Origin: UBA3775 sp964584255
Lineage (GTDB): Bacteria > Bacillota > Clostridia > Lachnospirales > Lachnospiraceae
Direction: 5' to 3'
Assembly (NCBI GenBank): GCA_964584255.1
Contig: CAZOZM010000009.1
Location: forward strand, 8,369 to 72,368
Length of the DNA: 64,000 bases
The position numbers and the translations under genes were made by a program. This document shows positions 8,136 through 16,445 of this stretch, piece by piece. The number at the start of each line of letters is the position of its first letter. Within the stretch, counting starts at the first letter, position 1. The notes beneath the pieces are model-generated. The model worked only from the letters and a program-made list of their open reading frames with translations, had not been told where the DNA came from and made no database searches.

Positions 8136-9821
8136 ATGGCAGAGGTCAGGAGAAAACGACTTGGCGACATGCTCGTTGCGGAGTCGGTAATTTCAGAGGA
8201 ACAGCTTTTAAACGCACTTGAAGCCAAGAAGGGAACGGGAAAGCGTCTTGGTGAGATGGTTGTTGAACTCGGATTTACAACAGAAGATAAGATTTGCAGG
8301 GCTCTCGAAAGACAGCTCGGCGTTGAATACATAAGTCTTGCCAATGCCAAGGTTCCGGGAGACGTACTTGAAAAACTGAACGGTGCGTTCCTCAGAAAGC
8401 ATTTGGTAATTCCTTTCGGCTACGATCCGTCCTCACTTGACGTGCTGATGCTTGCGATGTCCGACCCGATGGACATGGAAGCGATGGACGACGTCTCAAT
8501 GATGACCGGACTCCAGGTTGAACCTTACATCGCAACCAGCCACGAAATCATGGTTGCAATCGATAAGAACTACGGTAATGAAGAAGCCCAGGAAGCTGCC
8601 GACGCTTTCGCAAAGGAAAGAGGAGAAAAGCTCGAGGAACTTGAAGAGGAAGATACCGTAGGCGATTCACCAATCGTTGTACTCGTAAGAACAATGATTG
8701 AGCAGGCGGCCCGACTCAGAGCTTCCGATATTCACGTAGAGGCTCTCGAAACGAGAGTACGAATCCGTTATCGAATCGACGGTTCCCTCTATGAACAGAT
8801 AAGCTACGACATAAGCCTTGCACCGGCAATTGCGGCACGACTTAAAATTATATCCGGCATGGACATTGCCGAAAAGAGAAAACCTCAGGACGGTCGAATC
8901 ACACAGGTGGTTGACCGAATCGAATATGATATCCGAGCATCAATGCTTCCGACCGTTTACGGTGAGAAGTGCGTTATGCGACTTGCAATGAAGCAGGCAC
9001 TCTCAAGAGACAAGAAGGACCTCGGATTTGACGAAGCCGAGATGAAGGTTTTCGAACACATCTTAAAGAATCCTAACGGAATCATTCTTGTTACCGGACC
9101 TACCGGTTCCGGTAAATCAACAACTCTTTATACCGCACTCAGTGAGCTGAATACGGAAGACGTTAACATCATCACCGTAGAAGACCCTGTCGAAGCAAAC
9201 ATCGACGGAATCAACCAGGTACACGTTAACGTAAAAGCGGGTCTTACCTTTGCATCCGCCCTCCGTTCAATCCTGCGACAGGATCCGGACATCATAATGA
9301 TCGGAGAAATCCGAGACGGCGAAACCGCATCAATCGCGGTACAGGCCGCCATCACCGGTCATCTTGTTGTTTCCACGCTCCATACAAACTCCTCCGCGGC
9401 AACAATTTCCCGACTTGAAGACATGGGAATTGAGAGTTACCTCGTTGCAGACTCCGTTAAGGGTGTAATCGCACAGCGACTTGTAAAGAGACTCTGCCCA
9501 AGCTGCAAGAGAGCGGTAGCGGCAAATGATGAAGAAAAAGAAATCATGAAGGTGCCTCTTGATGAAGAGTGCATCATCTATGAACCGGTTGGATGTCCGC
9601 AGTGCAACAACATCGGATACAAAGGCCGAATCGGTGTATACGAAATTATGGAAGTTAACCGTGAGATGGCCGGCATAATAAGCCGTAATGAAAGCACGGA
9701 AGCGCTTAAGGAAGCTGCACTCAGAAACGGAATGAACACACTCCGAATGGCAGCTACGAAGCATGTATTAAACGGAATTACATCTTATTCGGAGATGGTA
9801 AGAATTTCCTTCGACGAATAA
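8136..9821 (+). CDS. pilB: Type IV pilus extension ATPase PilB
   Basis: PilB is the hexameric cytoplasmic ATPase that powers pilus extension from the PilC platform. The 561-residue protein has an N-terminal MshEN/GSPII_E region (residues 1-150) with two RLG-type half-motifs (KRLGDMLVAE and KRLGEMVVEL), then the ATPase core: Walker A GPTGSGKSTT near residue 321, the Walker B region DPDIIMIGEIRDGET near 380, and a C-terminal CPSC...CPQC zinc site near 454 and 488. GGAGGAG precedes ATG 8136. It is the first gene of the pilus operon, 28 bases before pilT. Codon use is odd: many arginines are CGA, unlike the AGA/AGG-dominated neighbours. The MshEN half-motifs suggest, but do not prove, c-di-GMP binding. 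Confidence 0.96.
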   Translation: MAEVRRKRLGDMLVAESVISEEQLLNALEAKKGTGKRLGEMVVELGFTTEDKICRALERQLGVEYISLANAKVPGDVLEKLNGAFLRKHLVIPFGYDPSSLDVLMLAMSDPMDMEAMDDVSMMTGLQVEPYIATSHEIMVAIDKNYGNEEAQEAADAFAKERGEKLEELEEEDTVGDSPIVVLVRTMIEQAARLRASDIHVEALETRVRIRYRIDGSLYEQISYDISLAPAIAARLKIISGMDIAEKRKPQDGRITQVVDRIEYDIRASMLPTVYGEKCVMRLAMKQALSRDKKDLGFDEAEMKVFEHILKNPNGIILVTGPTGSGKSTTLYTALSELNTEDVNIITVEDPVEANIDGINQVHVNVKAGLTFASALRSILRQDPDIIMIGEIRDGETASIAVQAAITGHLVVSTLHTNSSAATISRLEDMGIESYLVADSVKGVIAQRLVKRLCPSCKRAVAANDEEKEIMKVPLDEECIIYEPVGCPQCNNIGYKGRIGVYEIMEVNREMAGIISRNESTEALKEAALRNGMNTLRMAATKHVLNGITSYSEMVRISFDE

Positions 9822-9849
9822 GAAAAAAATACGAATTGAGGTTTACAAA

Positions 9850-10929
9850 ATGACTAATCAGAGACTTGATGAGATTCTGCTTCTTGCAGTAGAGAGGCAC
9901 GCATCCGATATTCACATGACCGCCGGTCGTCCCGTAATCTACAGAATAGACGGCGCACTCCGTGAGATGGATGACCACACGATGACTCCGGAGGAGATTG
10001 CAGACATCGTTGTTCCGCTTTACGCAAACAACTCAAGACTTGTTGAGATAATGGAAGAAACCGGAGAAATCGACTTCGCCTATTCTCTTCAGGGAAAAGG
10101 ACGTTTCCGTGTAAACGTTTTCAGACAGAGAGGAACACTTGCAATGGTAATGAGACTTCTTCCATTCAAGATTCCGGCTCCGAGAGAACTCGGACTTCCT
10201 GCATCCGTTCAGGATCTTATCACAAGAAAGAGAGGACTCGTACTCGTTACCGGTGCAACCGGTTCCGGAAAGTCAACAACTCTTGCTTCCCTGATAAATG
10301 TCATAAACAATACATATTCAAGACACATAATCACTCTTGAAGACCCAATCGAGTATCTCCACAGACACGAGAAGTCGATTGTTAACCAGAGAGAGATTGG
10401 TGATGATACAAAAGATTATGCCGGAGCTTTAAGAGCTGCACTCCGAGAAGATCCGGACGTTATTCTTGTAGGAGAGATGCGAGACAATGAAACGATTCAG
10501 ACCGCAATCACGGCGGCTGAAACCGGTCATCTTGTATTCTCAACACTCCATACAAACGGAGCGGCGGATACAATAAACCGAGTAATCGACGTTTTCCCAC
10601 CTCATCAGCAGCAGCAGATACGAGTTCAGCTTGCCAGCGTTATTGAGTGTGTAATCTCACAGCAGCTTCTCCCGATTCAGAATTCGGCAGGTCGAGTTGC
10701 CGCATTCGAAGTAATGCTCGGTTCGCCGGCGGTACGAAGCCTTATCCGTGAAGGTAAAGCCTTCCAGATTCCTTCTACAATGCAGACGAGCAAGAAACAG
10801 GGCATGATTACGATGGATGATTCCCTTTACAATCTCTACATCGGCGGATTGATTTCGGCAGACAACTGTATCAATTACGCACAGGATGTACCGGGAATGG
10901 AGAAGAGACTCAGCTACAGACAGATGTAA
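9850..10929 (+). CDS. pilT: Type IV pilus retraction ATPase PilT
   Basis: PilT disassembles the pilus and drives retraction and twitching. The 359-residue length is standard. Visible motifs are Walker A GATGSGKSTT (about residues 134-143), the Asp box and Walker B region DPDVILVGEMRDNET (about 200-214), HTNGAADTINRVID, and the C-terminal retraction helix written as AVRSLIREGKAFQI (the usual form is AIRNLIRE). It lacks the zinc site and N-terminal domain of PilB. It lies between pilB and pilC, and like pilB uses CGA for many arginines. Its presence indicates a retractable, motility-type pilus rather than a static pseudopilus. Confidence 0.96.
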   Translation: MTNQRLDEILLLAVERHASDIHMTAGRPVIYRIDGALREMDDHTMTPEEIADIVVPLYANNSRLVEIMEETGEIDFAYSLQGKGRFRVNVFRQRGTLAMVMRLLPFKIPAPRELGLPASVQDLITRKRGLVLVTGATGSGKSTTLASLINVINNTYSRHIITLEDPIEYLHRHEKSIVNQREIGDDTKDYAGALRAALREDPDVILVGEMRDNETIQTAITAAETGHLVFSTLHTNGAADTINRVIDVFPPHQQQQIRVQLASVIECVISQQLLPIQNSAGRVAAFEVMLGSPAVRSLIREGKAFQIPSTMQTSKKQGMITMDDSLYNLYIGGLISADNCINYAQDVPGMEKRLSYRQM

Positions 10930-10950
10930 AAGATTACAGGAGGTTGTCAG

Positions 10951-12162
10951 TTGGCTACATTTACTTATACTGCCATTGATAAGTTTGGCAAACAGAAAAG
11001 AGGAAACATAGATGCCACTTCCACTGACCGTGCAATGTCGGCACTCAAGGCCGAGGGTCTTGTGCCGGTAAAGGTACAGGAAGCGAGTATCTTCACAAAA
11101 GACGTACAGATTGGTGCGAAAAAAGCGACACCGCATGACCTTGCTCTTTTCTGCGGACAGTTTGAAAGTATCCTGAATGCCGGTGTTCCGGTAATCGATG
11201 CTCTTGGAATGCTTGCAGAACAGACTGAAAACAAGGACTTTGCAAAGTCAATAATTGAAGTAAAGAACAGTGTCGAGGGTGGTGAATCCCTTGGCGGTGC
11301 GATGGCGGCGAGAAGAGATGTCTATCCGTCAATGCTCGTCAGCATGGTTCAGGCGGGTGAGGCTTCGGGAAGTCTTGAAGTTTCACTGAACCGAATGGCT
11401 ACCCAGTTCGATAAGGACGAGAGACTTAAGGCAACGATTAAGAAGGCGATGACCTATCCTTGCGTTGTACTTGTCGTAATGTTTGTGGTTATTCTCGTAC
11501 TTCTTTACTACGTTATTCCAACATTCATGAACATGTTCGCCGACATGGACATCAAGATGCCGGCTCTTACAATGTTTGTAATGAATGCCAGTGATTTTGT
11601 TCAGAACTACTGGTACATCATCGCGGCGGTTGTCGTGGTTGTGGCAATTGCCTGGAAGACGTTCTCGTCGACGATGACCGGTAAAACACTTATCGGTAAG
11701 TTCACACTCTGGTGTCCGCTTACCAAGAACTTTGTAATGAAAACCTCTTCGGCAAGACTTGCAAGAACGCTCAGCACACTTACCGCAGCAGGTATTTCGA
11801 TGATAGATGCGCTTGATATCACGGCAAAGACAATGTCGAACGTAATAATAAGAATGGCAGTCATTGATGCCAAGGAAGATGTTAAAAAGGGTATGCCTCT
11901 CTCAGAGCCTTTGAGACGTTCCGGAATCTTCCCGCCAATGCTTATCCACATGACAAAGATTGGTGAAAATACCGGTGATATGGAATCAATGCTTACCAAG
12001 ATGGCTGACTACTATGATGAAGAAGTAGAAAATGCAACTCAGCAGCTTCTTGCAATGCTTGAACCGATGATTACAGTCGTAATGGCAGGACTCGTTGCCG
12101 TAATCGTAGGTGCCGTACTGATGCCGATGGTTGCTCTTTACGACGGACTTGATTCCATCTAG
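10951..12162 (+). CDS. pilC: Type IV pilus inner-membrane platform protein PilC
   Basis: PilC (GspF family) is the membrane platform on which PilB and PilT act. The 403-residue protein holds two homologous T2SSF domains (about residues 65-190 and 270-395) with membrane segments near 168-195, 215-235 and 370-395. It starts at TTG 10951 with ACAGGAGGT seven bases upstream. The first domain has GQFESILNAGVPVIDAL and the second ARLARTLSTLTAAGISMIDAL, the paired family signature. It follows pilT by 21 bases and precedes the major pilin by 94 bases, a gap that holds an RNA hairpin. Confidence 0.95.
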   Translation: MATFTYTAIDKFGKQKRGNIDATSTDRAMSALKAEGLVPVKVQEASIFTKDVQIGAKKATPHDLALFCGQFESILNAGVPVIDALGMLAEQTENKDFAKSIIEVKNSVEGGESLGGAMAARRDVYPSMLVSMVQAGEASGSLEVSLNRMATQFDKDERLKATIKKAMTYPCVVLVVMFVVILVLLYYVIPTFMNMFADMDIKMPALTMFVMNASDFVQNYWYIIAAVVVVVAIAWKTFSSTMTGKTLIGKFTLWCPLTKNFVMKTSSARLARTLSTLTAAGISMIDALDITAKTMSNVIIRMAVIDAKEDVKKGMPLSEPLRRSGIFPPMLIHMTKIGENTGDMESMLTKMADYYDEEVENATQQLLAMLEPMITVVMAGLVAVIVGAVLMPMVALYDGLDSI

Positions 12163-12192
12163 TAAGTACCGGGCAACCGGAAAATCAGAATT

Positions 12193-12222
12193 AAATTTCC
12201 TCTTTATAGGGAAGAGGGATTT
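12193..12222 (+). promoter_or_regulatory. RNA hairpin just upstream of the first major pilin
   Basis: AAAT-T-TCCTCTT pairs with AAGAGGG-ATTT across TATAGGG (one bulge, one G-U). There is no T-run after it, so a processing or stabilising element at the pilin mRNA 5' end fits better than a terminator. It ends about 20 bases before the AAAGGAGA RBS. Confidence 0.5.
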
Positions 12223-12256
12223 AAGATAAAATAACATAAAAAAGGAGAATATTGTT

Positions 12257-12793
12257 ATGAAAACAAAAAAGAATGCAGGTTTCTCACTCGTTGAGTTAAT
12301 CGTAGTTATCGCCATCATGGCAGTTTTAGTAGGTGTTTTAGCACCGGCTTACTTAAAGTATGTTGAGAAGTCAAGAAAGTCTTCTGATATTTCAGCTTTC
12401 TCTGATATCATCAACGCTTCTACAAACGTAGCTTCTGATACACAGTATGAGCAGTATATCCAGATGAATTCAACATTTGAAATTGTTGTTGAAGGTGGTA
12501 CAGTTACATTACAGTTCTGTGGAGTAAAAGCTGAGGGAACAAATGATGCTGGCTATAAGTTAGTAGCAGGAGAATGGGCTTCAGTTTCAAAGGGTGATAA
12601 CTATAATCTTAAGTCAAAAGAATTCAAGGCAGCTGAAGGAACAGCAAAAGGAACTGTTCAGTCTGACAACTCTGTTGAATGGACATCTGCACCAGGTAAA
12701 ACTGGAGATGTATTTAAGGATATGAGAGCTTACTCTCCAGATTTTGATTCTAAATTCGAGAAGGCAGAAACAACGTCTACTCCTACTGCTTAA
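12257..12793 (+). CDS. pilA: Major type IV prepilin (first of two)
   Basis: This is the likely pilus subunit. The 178-residue prepilin has a short basic leader ending in Gly, cleaved in NAG-FSLVELIVV, with Glu at mature position 5 and a hydrophobic helix (FSLVELIVVIAIMAVLVGVL) that forms the fibre core. The globular head starts near residue 45 and ends with VFKDMRAYSPDFDSKF. Codons are T/A-rich and uniform, unlike the flanking genes, which suits high expression. There is only one Cys, so no disulfide-bounded D-region. The first 40 residues are almost identical to those of the following gene, and the tails are related, so the two arose by duplication. Hairpins flank the gene on both sides. Confidence 0.93.
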   Translation: MKTKKNAGFSLVELIVVIAIMAVLVGVLAPAYLKYVEKSRKSSDISAFSDIINASTNVASDTQYEQYIQMNSTFEIVVEGGTVTLQFCGVKAEGTNDAGYKLVAGEWASVSKGDNYNLKSKEFKAAEGTAKGTVQSDNSVEWTSAPGKTGDVFKDMRAYSPDFDSKFEKAETTSTPTA

Positions 12794-12820
12794 TTTAGTC
12801 ATAAGCCAATTAATTTAACT

Positions 12821-12968
12821 TATCCAACACCGTCCATCCGGACGGTGTTGGATATATATTAAATCTTAGATCCTAAGATAAGAATCTTATATCCCTATTA
12901 TAAGATAAGGTTTGAAAATTTTTTCATGAGATAATTTTTGAGGAAGCACCCTCTCAGGGTGCTTTCTC
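12821..12968 (+). promoter_or_regulatory. Four consecutive hairpins between the two major pilins
   Basis: Within one 220-base spacer are: a 14-bp GC-rich hairpin (12822-12853, loop ATCC, weak T-run); ATCTTAG/CTAAGAT (12863-12879); ATCTTATA/TATAAGAT (12884-12906); and GAGGAAGCACCC/GGGTGCTTTCTC (12940-12968). The first probably ends or trims the pilA transcript so that the second pilin is made at a lower level. Confidence 0.6.
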
Positions 12969-13013
12969 AAAGATTATTGCAAAAGAAGTAATAATCTTAG
13001 GGGAGATAGGAAA

Positions 13014-13547
13014 GTGGGAAAAATGAAGAATAAGCGTATTGGCAGAAACAATGACGGTTTTTCTTTGGTTGAACTCATTGTTGTAATTGCCATTATGGCG
13101 GTTTTGGTAGGAGTTCTTGCTCCAGCCTATTTAAAGTATGTTGAAAAGTCGAGAAAGTCTTCCGACATTGTTGCAATTGAACAGGTCTTTTCGGCTGCGG
13201 AAGCAGTATCGACAGACCTTGAGTACAAAGTCCCTGAGGGAACGAGATTTACGCTTATTGCGACGAATGGTCTTGTGAGTTTCAGAATCACAAAGTGGGG
13301 AAGCGAGACAGACAAGGCAACTACAAAGGATGCGAACTGGCAGCTTGCCGAGAATGAGTGGAATGACACTTCGAATAAAGGTGATCCTTATCAGTTTGCC
13401 TCAAGAAGCTGGAGAAACGAATCCGGAACCATTTATGGAGAAGTACAATCATCCGGAGAGTTATTCTGGTACTATGATAAAACAAATGCCAAAGTATTCA
13501 AGGATATGGTTGAGTATTCAAATGAGTTTGGCGACAGATTTAAGTAA
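13014..13547 (+). CDS. Second major-type prepilin
   Basis: A 177-residue prepilin whose cleavage region and N-terminal helix (NDG-FSLVELIVV, then about 35 further residues to KSRKSSDI) match the preceding pilin almost exactly, while the head differs. The C terminus VFKDMVEYSNEFGDRFK is clearly related to VFKDMRAYSPDFDSKF of the first. GTG 13014 is used here because AGGGGAGA lies 7 bases upstream; ATG 13023 is the alternative. Codon usage resembles the minor pilin genes rather than the first pilin, suggesting lower expression. It could be an alternative or minor fibre subunit. pilD follows after 11 bases. Confidence 0.9.
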   Translation: MGKMKNKRIGRNNDGFSLVELIVVIAIMAVLVGVLAPAYLKYVEKSRKSSDIVAIEQVFSAAEAVSTDLEYKVPEGTRFTLIATNGLVSFRITKWGSETDKATTKDANWQLAENEWNDTSNKGDPYQFASRSWRNESGTIYGEVQSSGELFWYYDKTNAKVFKDMVEYSNEFGDRFK

Positions 13548-13558
13548 GAGGAACATTA

Positions 13559-14374
13559 ATGGAAACGGTTTGGTCAGTAGCAGTCTACATATGTATTTTC
13601 CTTTACGGAATTTTTGTGGGAAGCTTTTTAAATGTGGTAATTCTAAGACTTCCGAGACGGGAGAGCCTGAGCAGAAACCGTTCACATTGTATGAGCTGTG
13701 GGTATCAGCTTAGCTGGTACGATTTGATTCCACTGTTCAGTTGGCTTTTCCTCAGAGGAAAGTGCAGGAAATGCGGGAAAAAGATTTCAGCCCAGTATCC
13801 TCTTGTTGAGGGTGCAAACGGTATTATCTGGGTACTGCTTTTTTTAATTCCCTATGGAACGAATGCTTATCAGATGTTTGAGAATTTCAGATTTGAAACT
13901 CTTCTGTACTGCCTGATGGCGTCGGCACTCCTTGCACTCAGTGTAATTGATTTCAGAACTTACGAGATTCCTTTCGGATTCAATGTTTTCATTGCTTCCT
14001 TGGGACTTGTAAATCTCTTTTACAGAATCCTTTTCATGGGCATAGAAAATTCGGGTTGGGAGAGCTATCTCATCGGATTCTTCTGTGTGAGTGGATTTCT
14101 TCTGATTCTCTTCCTGCTGTCGGGAGGAAGGGCAATCGGCGGAGGAGACGTGAAGCTGATGGCGGCGGCAGGTCTTCTGCTTGGATGGAAGCTCATCATA
14201 GTGGCTTTCGTCTTCGGATGTATACTCGGCTCGGTTATTCACATTATAAGGATGAAGGTATCCGGAGCGGAACACGTTCTTGCAATGGGACCGTATCTGT
14301 CGGCAGGAATAATGCTTGCCGTCATGTTTGGAAACGAAGCACTTAATTGGTATTTATCCCTGTTTGGGAGATAG
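13559..14374 (+). CDS. pilD: Prepilin peptidase/N-methyltransferase PilD
   Basis: PilD cleaves prepilin leaders after Gly and N-methylates the new N terminus. The 271-residue polytopic protein has the N-terminal DiS_P_DiS domain with two zinc CxxC pairs (CMSCG and CRKCG, about residues 43-75), about seven membrane segments, and the two catalytic aspartates of the aspartyl peptidase: VIDFRTYEIP (about 128-137) and GGGDVK (about 198-203). It follows the second pilin by 11 bases. Its last 12 codons are the source of a 36-bp repeat array that begins inside the gene. Confidence 0.95.
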   Translation: METVWSVAVYICIFLYGIFVGSFLNVVILRLPRRESLSRNRSHCMSCGYQLSWYDLIPLFSWLFLRGKCRKCGKKISAQYPLVEGANGIIWVLLFLIPYGTNAYQMFENFRFETLLYCLMASALLALSVIDFRTYEIPFGFNVFIASLGLVNLFYRILFMGIENSGWESYLIGFFCVSGFLLILFLLSGGRAIGGGDVKLMAAAGLLLGWKLIIVAFVFGCILGSVIHIIRMKVSGAEHVLAMGPYLSAGIMLAVMFGNEALNWYLSLFGR

Positions 14375-14584
14375 ATATCTATTCGGTATTTATTTCTTTT
14401 TAAAAGGTGGATACTTGTCTGACATTTATCGAATTCTGAGAGATGGATACTTGTCTGACATTTATCAGTTTTCCGGAGATGGATGCCTGTTTGACATTTG
14501 TCGGTTTCCGAGAGATGAATACTTATTCTGTATTTGTCACTTGTTAAGAGGCAGATACTTAACCGGCAGTTATTAATATCCGGT
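14333..14584 (+). repeat. Seven-unit 36-bp tandem repeat grown from the pilD 3' end
   Basis: Units start at 14333, 14369, 14405, 14441, 14477, 14513 and 14549, each exactly 36 bases. The first lies inside pilD and encodes its last 12 residues (NEALNWYLSLFG); the rest are outside the gene. Units 3 and 4 (14405-14476) are the most alike, sharing GATACTTGTCTGACATTTAT, while outer units have diverged. The pilD frame is closed by stops, but another frame (14316-14576) stays open through the array with a 12-residue period. There are no unique spacers, so this is not a CRISPR array. Confidence 0.85.
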
Positions 14585-14588
14585 CAGA

Positions 14589-14610
14589 AAAAATCCTTCG
14601 GGATTTTATT
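14589..14610 (+). terminator. Terminator with a UUCG tetraloop after the repeat array
   Basis: AAAATCC-TTCG-GGATTTT, flanked by A-rich and T-rich runs (symmetrical, so it could work on both strands). It closes the pilB-pilD transcription unit or attenuates read-through into pilMN. Confidence 0.65.
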
Positions 14611-14755
14611 GAAGCTTGGGAAATAATCCCAGGAGAAGGTGAACCTTAGTGTTCACAAAAGTATGTTTTAGATTTTAATCCGTTTTCGCGGGTTTAAAAT
14701 AAAGGTTGATAAACAATTTAGGAAGTAGGACTTTTGTTCCGGACGGGAGGATTAT
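14611..14755 (+). promoter_or_regulatory. Leader before pilMN
   Basis: This region contains GGGAAATAATCCC and an imperfect stem ATTTTAATCCG/CGGGTTTAAAAT (14672-14700). I cannot identify a clear -35/-10 pair or a known riboswitch. GGACGGGAGG at 14739-14748 is the pilMN RBS. Confidence 0.35.
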
Positions 14756-16420
14756 ATGGCATTAAAAGTGCTGTCATTTGAAATCGGTCAGACAACAACA
14801 AGAGTTGTTGAGATGGATTACAAGGTGAAGAACCCAAAAATTTATAATGTGTTTTCTATTGAAACACCTGCTGATGTGGTACAGGATGGTGTAATAAACA
14901 GAAATGAGGAATTTATCGTAGCCGTAAAGAGTGAGCTCAGAAGACGTATGATTAAAACAAGAGCTGCAGTATTCACGGTTGCATCAAGCCGTATAGCAAA
15001 CAGAGAGGCGCGTATTCCTTTATGTAAAGAGAAAAATATCATGCCTATCATCCTCGCAAACGCTTCTGATTATTTCCCGGTTGATATGAATCAGTATCAT
15101 CTGGTATATAACATTCTCGGAACGGTTGAAAATGACGAAGGAAAGCAGTACAGACTTTCACTTCTTGCAGTACCTAACGATGTAACCACATCATACATCG
15201 ATTTTGCAAGAACACTCGAGTTTGACATCAAGGCAATCGACTATGTCGGAAACTCAGTATTCCAGGTAGTTAAGGAAAGTTTTCCGGAGGGCGTAAGAGC
15301 ATTCCTTAAGATCGAGGAACAGACATCACTCGTTACAATCGTAAACAACGGTGAAATTGTTCTCCAGAGACAGGTTGCTCACGGTCTTAATCAGGCAATT
15401 GAGAACCTTACGGAAACCGATATGTTCCAGGATGAAGAGCTTACATATGCTGGTTCAACAAGAAAGTTCATCGAAAACAAGATTATCAGACCACATCTTA
15501 ATCTTGATGCCGGTGTTTCATCCGAAGATGCAGATGAAGAAAACCTTATGATAAAGGTAATGATTACTGAAAACCTCAGATATATGGTTGGTAACATCAG
15601 CCGTATCCTTGAATATTTCTCTTCAAGAAATGAGGAACTTCAGCTTAATGAAGTTTATCTTGTAGGTCTCGGAGCTGATTTCCAGGGTCTCCCTGAACTC
15701 CTCAGCAACGAACTCGGTTACGATGTTAAGGCATTTACAGGACTTGATAATACAGCAGTTTTGAATGTTGATCCAAATGCAAGCGTCACAAATTTAAGAG
15801 AGGTTGTTGCATGTATCGGTGCTGCAACAGCTCCATTACAGCTTCTTTCACCTGAACTCTTAAAGGGTGAAAAAGAGGTAAGTCTTCTTGCTCCGTTCAT
15901 CGTTCTTGTAGGTGGAATCGGTGCTGCGATTGCTCTTTTAATTGTCGGTTCAATAATGATGGCGGCAGAAAAGAGCGAGACTAAGGATTTGGAAGAAAAG
16001 CTTCATTCCTATGACTACATCGCCGGAGTAATTGAGAATTACGAAAATACTGAAATTACATACAGCGAAATAAAGAATCTTGACAATTCAACCCTTAACT
16101 GGAATAAGGAACTTACTTCTTTCATTAAGGAACTTGAAACAAAGATGCCAAAGACATTTGAAACTGCAAGTTTCTCAGTTTCATCAACAGGCGTTAACAT
16201 GGGCGTAACGGTAACTACAAAAGATGAGGCAGCAAAGGTTATCGAGCAGCTTCGTACTTTTGAAAGCGTAAGCGTAATTAGTACCGGTTCATTTGCTGAA
16301 ACATCGCCAACAGATGAAACAGGTGCAGTTGTAGAGGGCGCGGAAAAGACAATAACTTTCGCTGTTACACTTACATACAAGCCATATGTTGAAGAAGTTA
16401 CAGTTGAAGAAGCAGAATAA
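14756..16420 (+). CDS. pilM: PilM-PilN fusion, type IV pilus alignment subcomplex
   Basis: Residues 1-375 form a PilM actin-like ATP-binding domain (opening LSFEIGQTTTRVVEMD, then NASDYFPVDMNQYHLVYNIL and a later nucleotide-fold segment VYLVGLGADFQGLPEL). A membrane segment near 378-403 is followed by a PilN-like coiled and ferredoxin-like domain (about 405-555). In Gram-negative systems PilM is cytoplasmic and binds the N-terminal tail of separate membrane protein PilN; here they are one 554-residue chain. A pilMN fusion is known in other Clostridia (C. difficile). It connects the cytoplasmic ATPase side to the extracytoplasmic PilO. The gene opens the second half of the locus and is 25 bases before pilO. 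Confidence 0.9.
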   Translation: MALKVLSFEIGQTTTRVVEMDYKVKNPKIYNVFSIETPADVVQDGVINRNEEFIVAVKSELRRRMIKTRAAVFTVASSRIANREARIPLCKEKNIMPIILANASDYFPVDMNQYHLVYNILGTVENDEGKQYRLSLLAVPNDVTTSYIDFARTLEFDIKAIDYVGNSVFQVVKESFPEGVRAFLKIEEQTSLVTIVNNGEIVLQRQVAHGLNQAIENLTETDMFQDEELTYAGSTRKFIENKIIRPHLNLDAGVSSEDADEENLMIKVMITENLRYMVGNISRILEYFSSRNEELQLNEVYLVGLGADFQGLPELLSNELGYDVKAFTGLDNTAVLNVDPNASVTNLREVVACIGAATAPLQLLSPELLKGEKEVSLLAPFIVLVGGIGAAIALLIVGSIMMAAEKSETKDLEEKLHSYDYIAGVIENYENTEITYSEIKNLDNSTLNWNKELTSFIKELETKMPKTFETASFSVSSTGVNMGVTVTTKDEAAKVIEQLRTFESVSVISTGSFAETSPTDETGAVVEGAEKTITFAVTLTYKPYVEEVTVEEAE

Positions 16421-16445
16421 GGAAAGGATTAAAGAGTGACATATT

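Noticed and set aside
14316..14576. 86-codon frame reading through the 36-bp repeats as a gene
   Set aside because: Its ATG lies inside pilD in another frame with no RBS; openness follows from the 36-base period. Kept only as part of the repeat finding.
14333..14584. 36-bp repeats as a CRISPR array
   Set aside because: Units are contiguous, with no unique spacers, they drift in sequence, and no cas genes are near.
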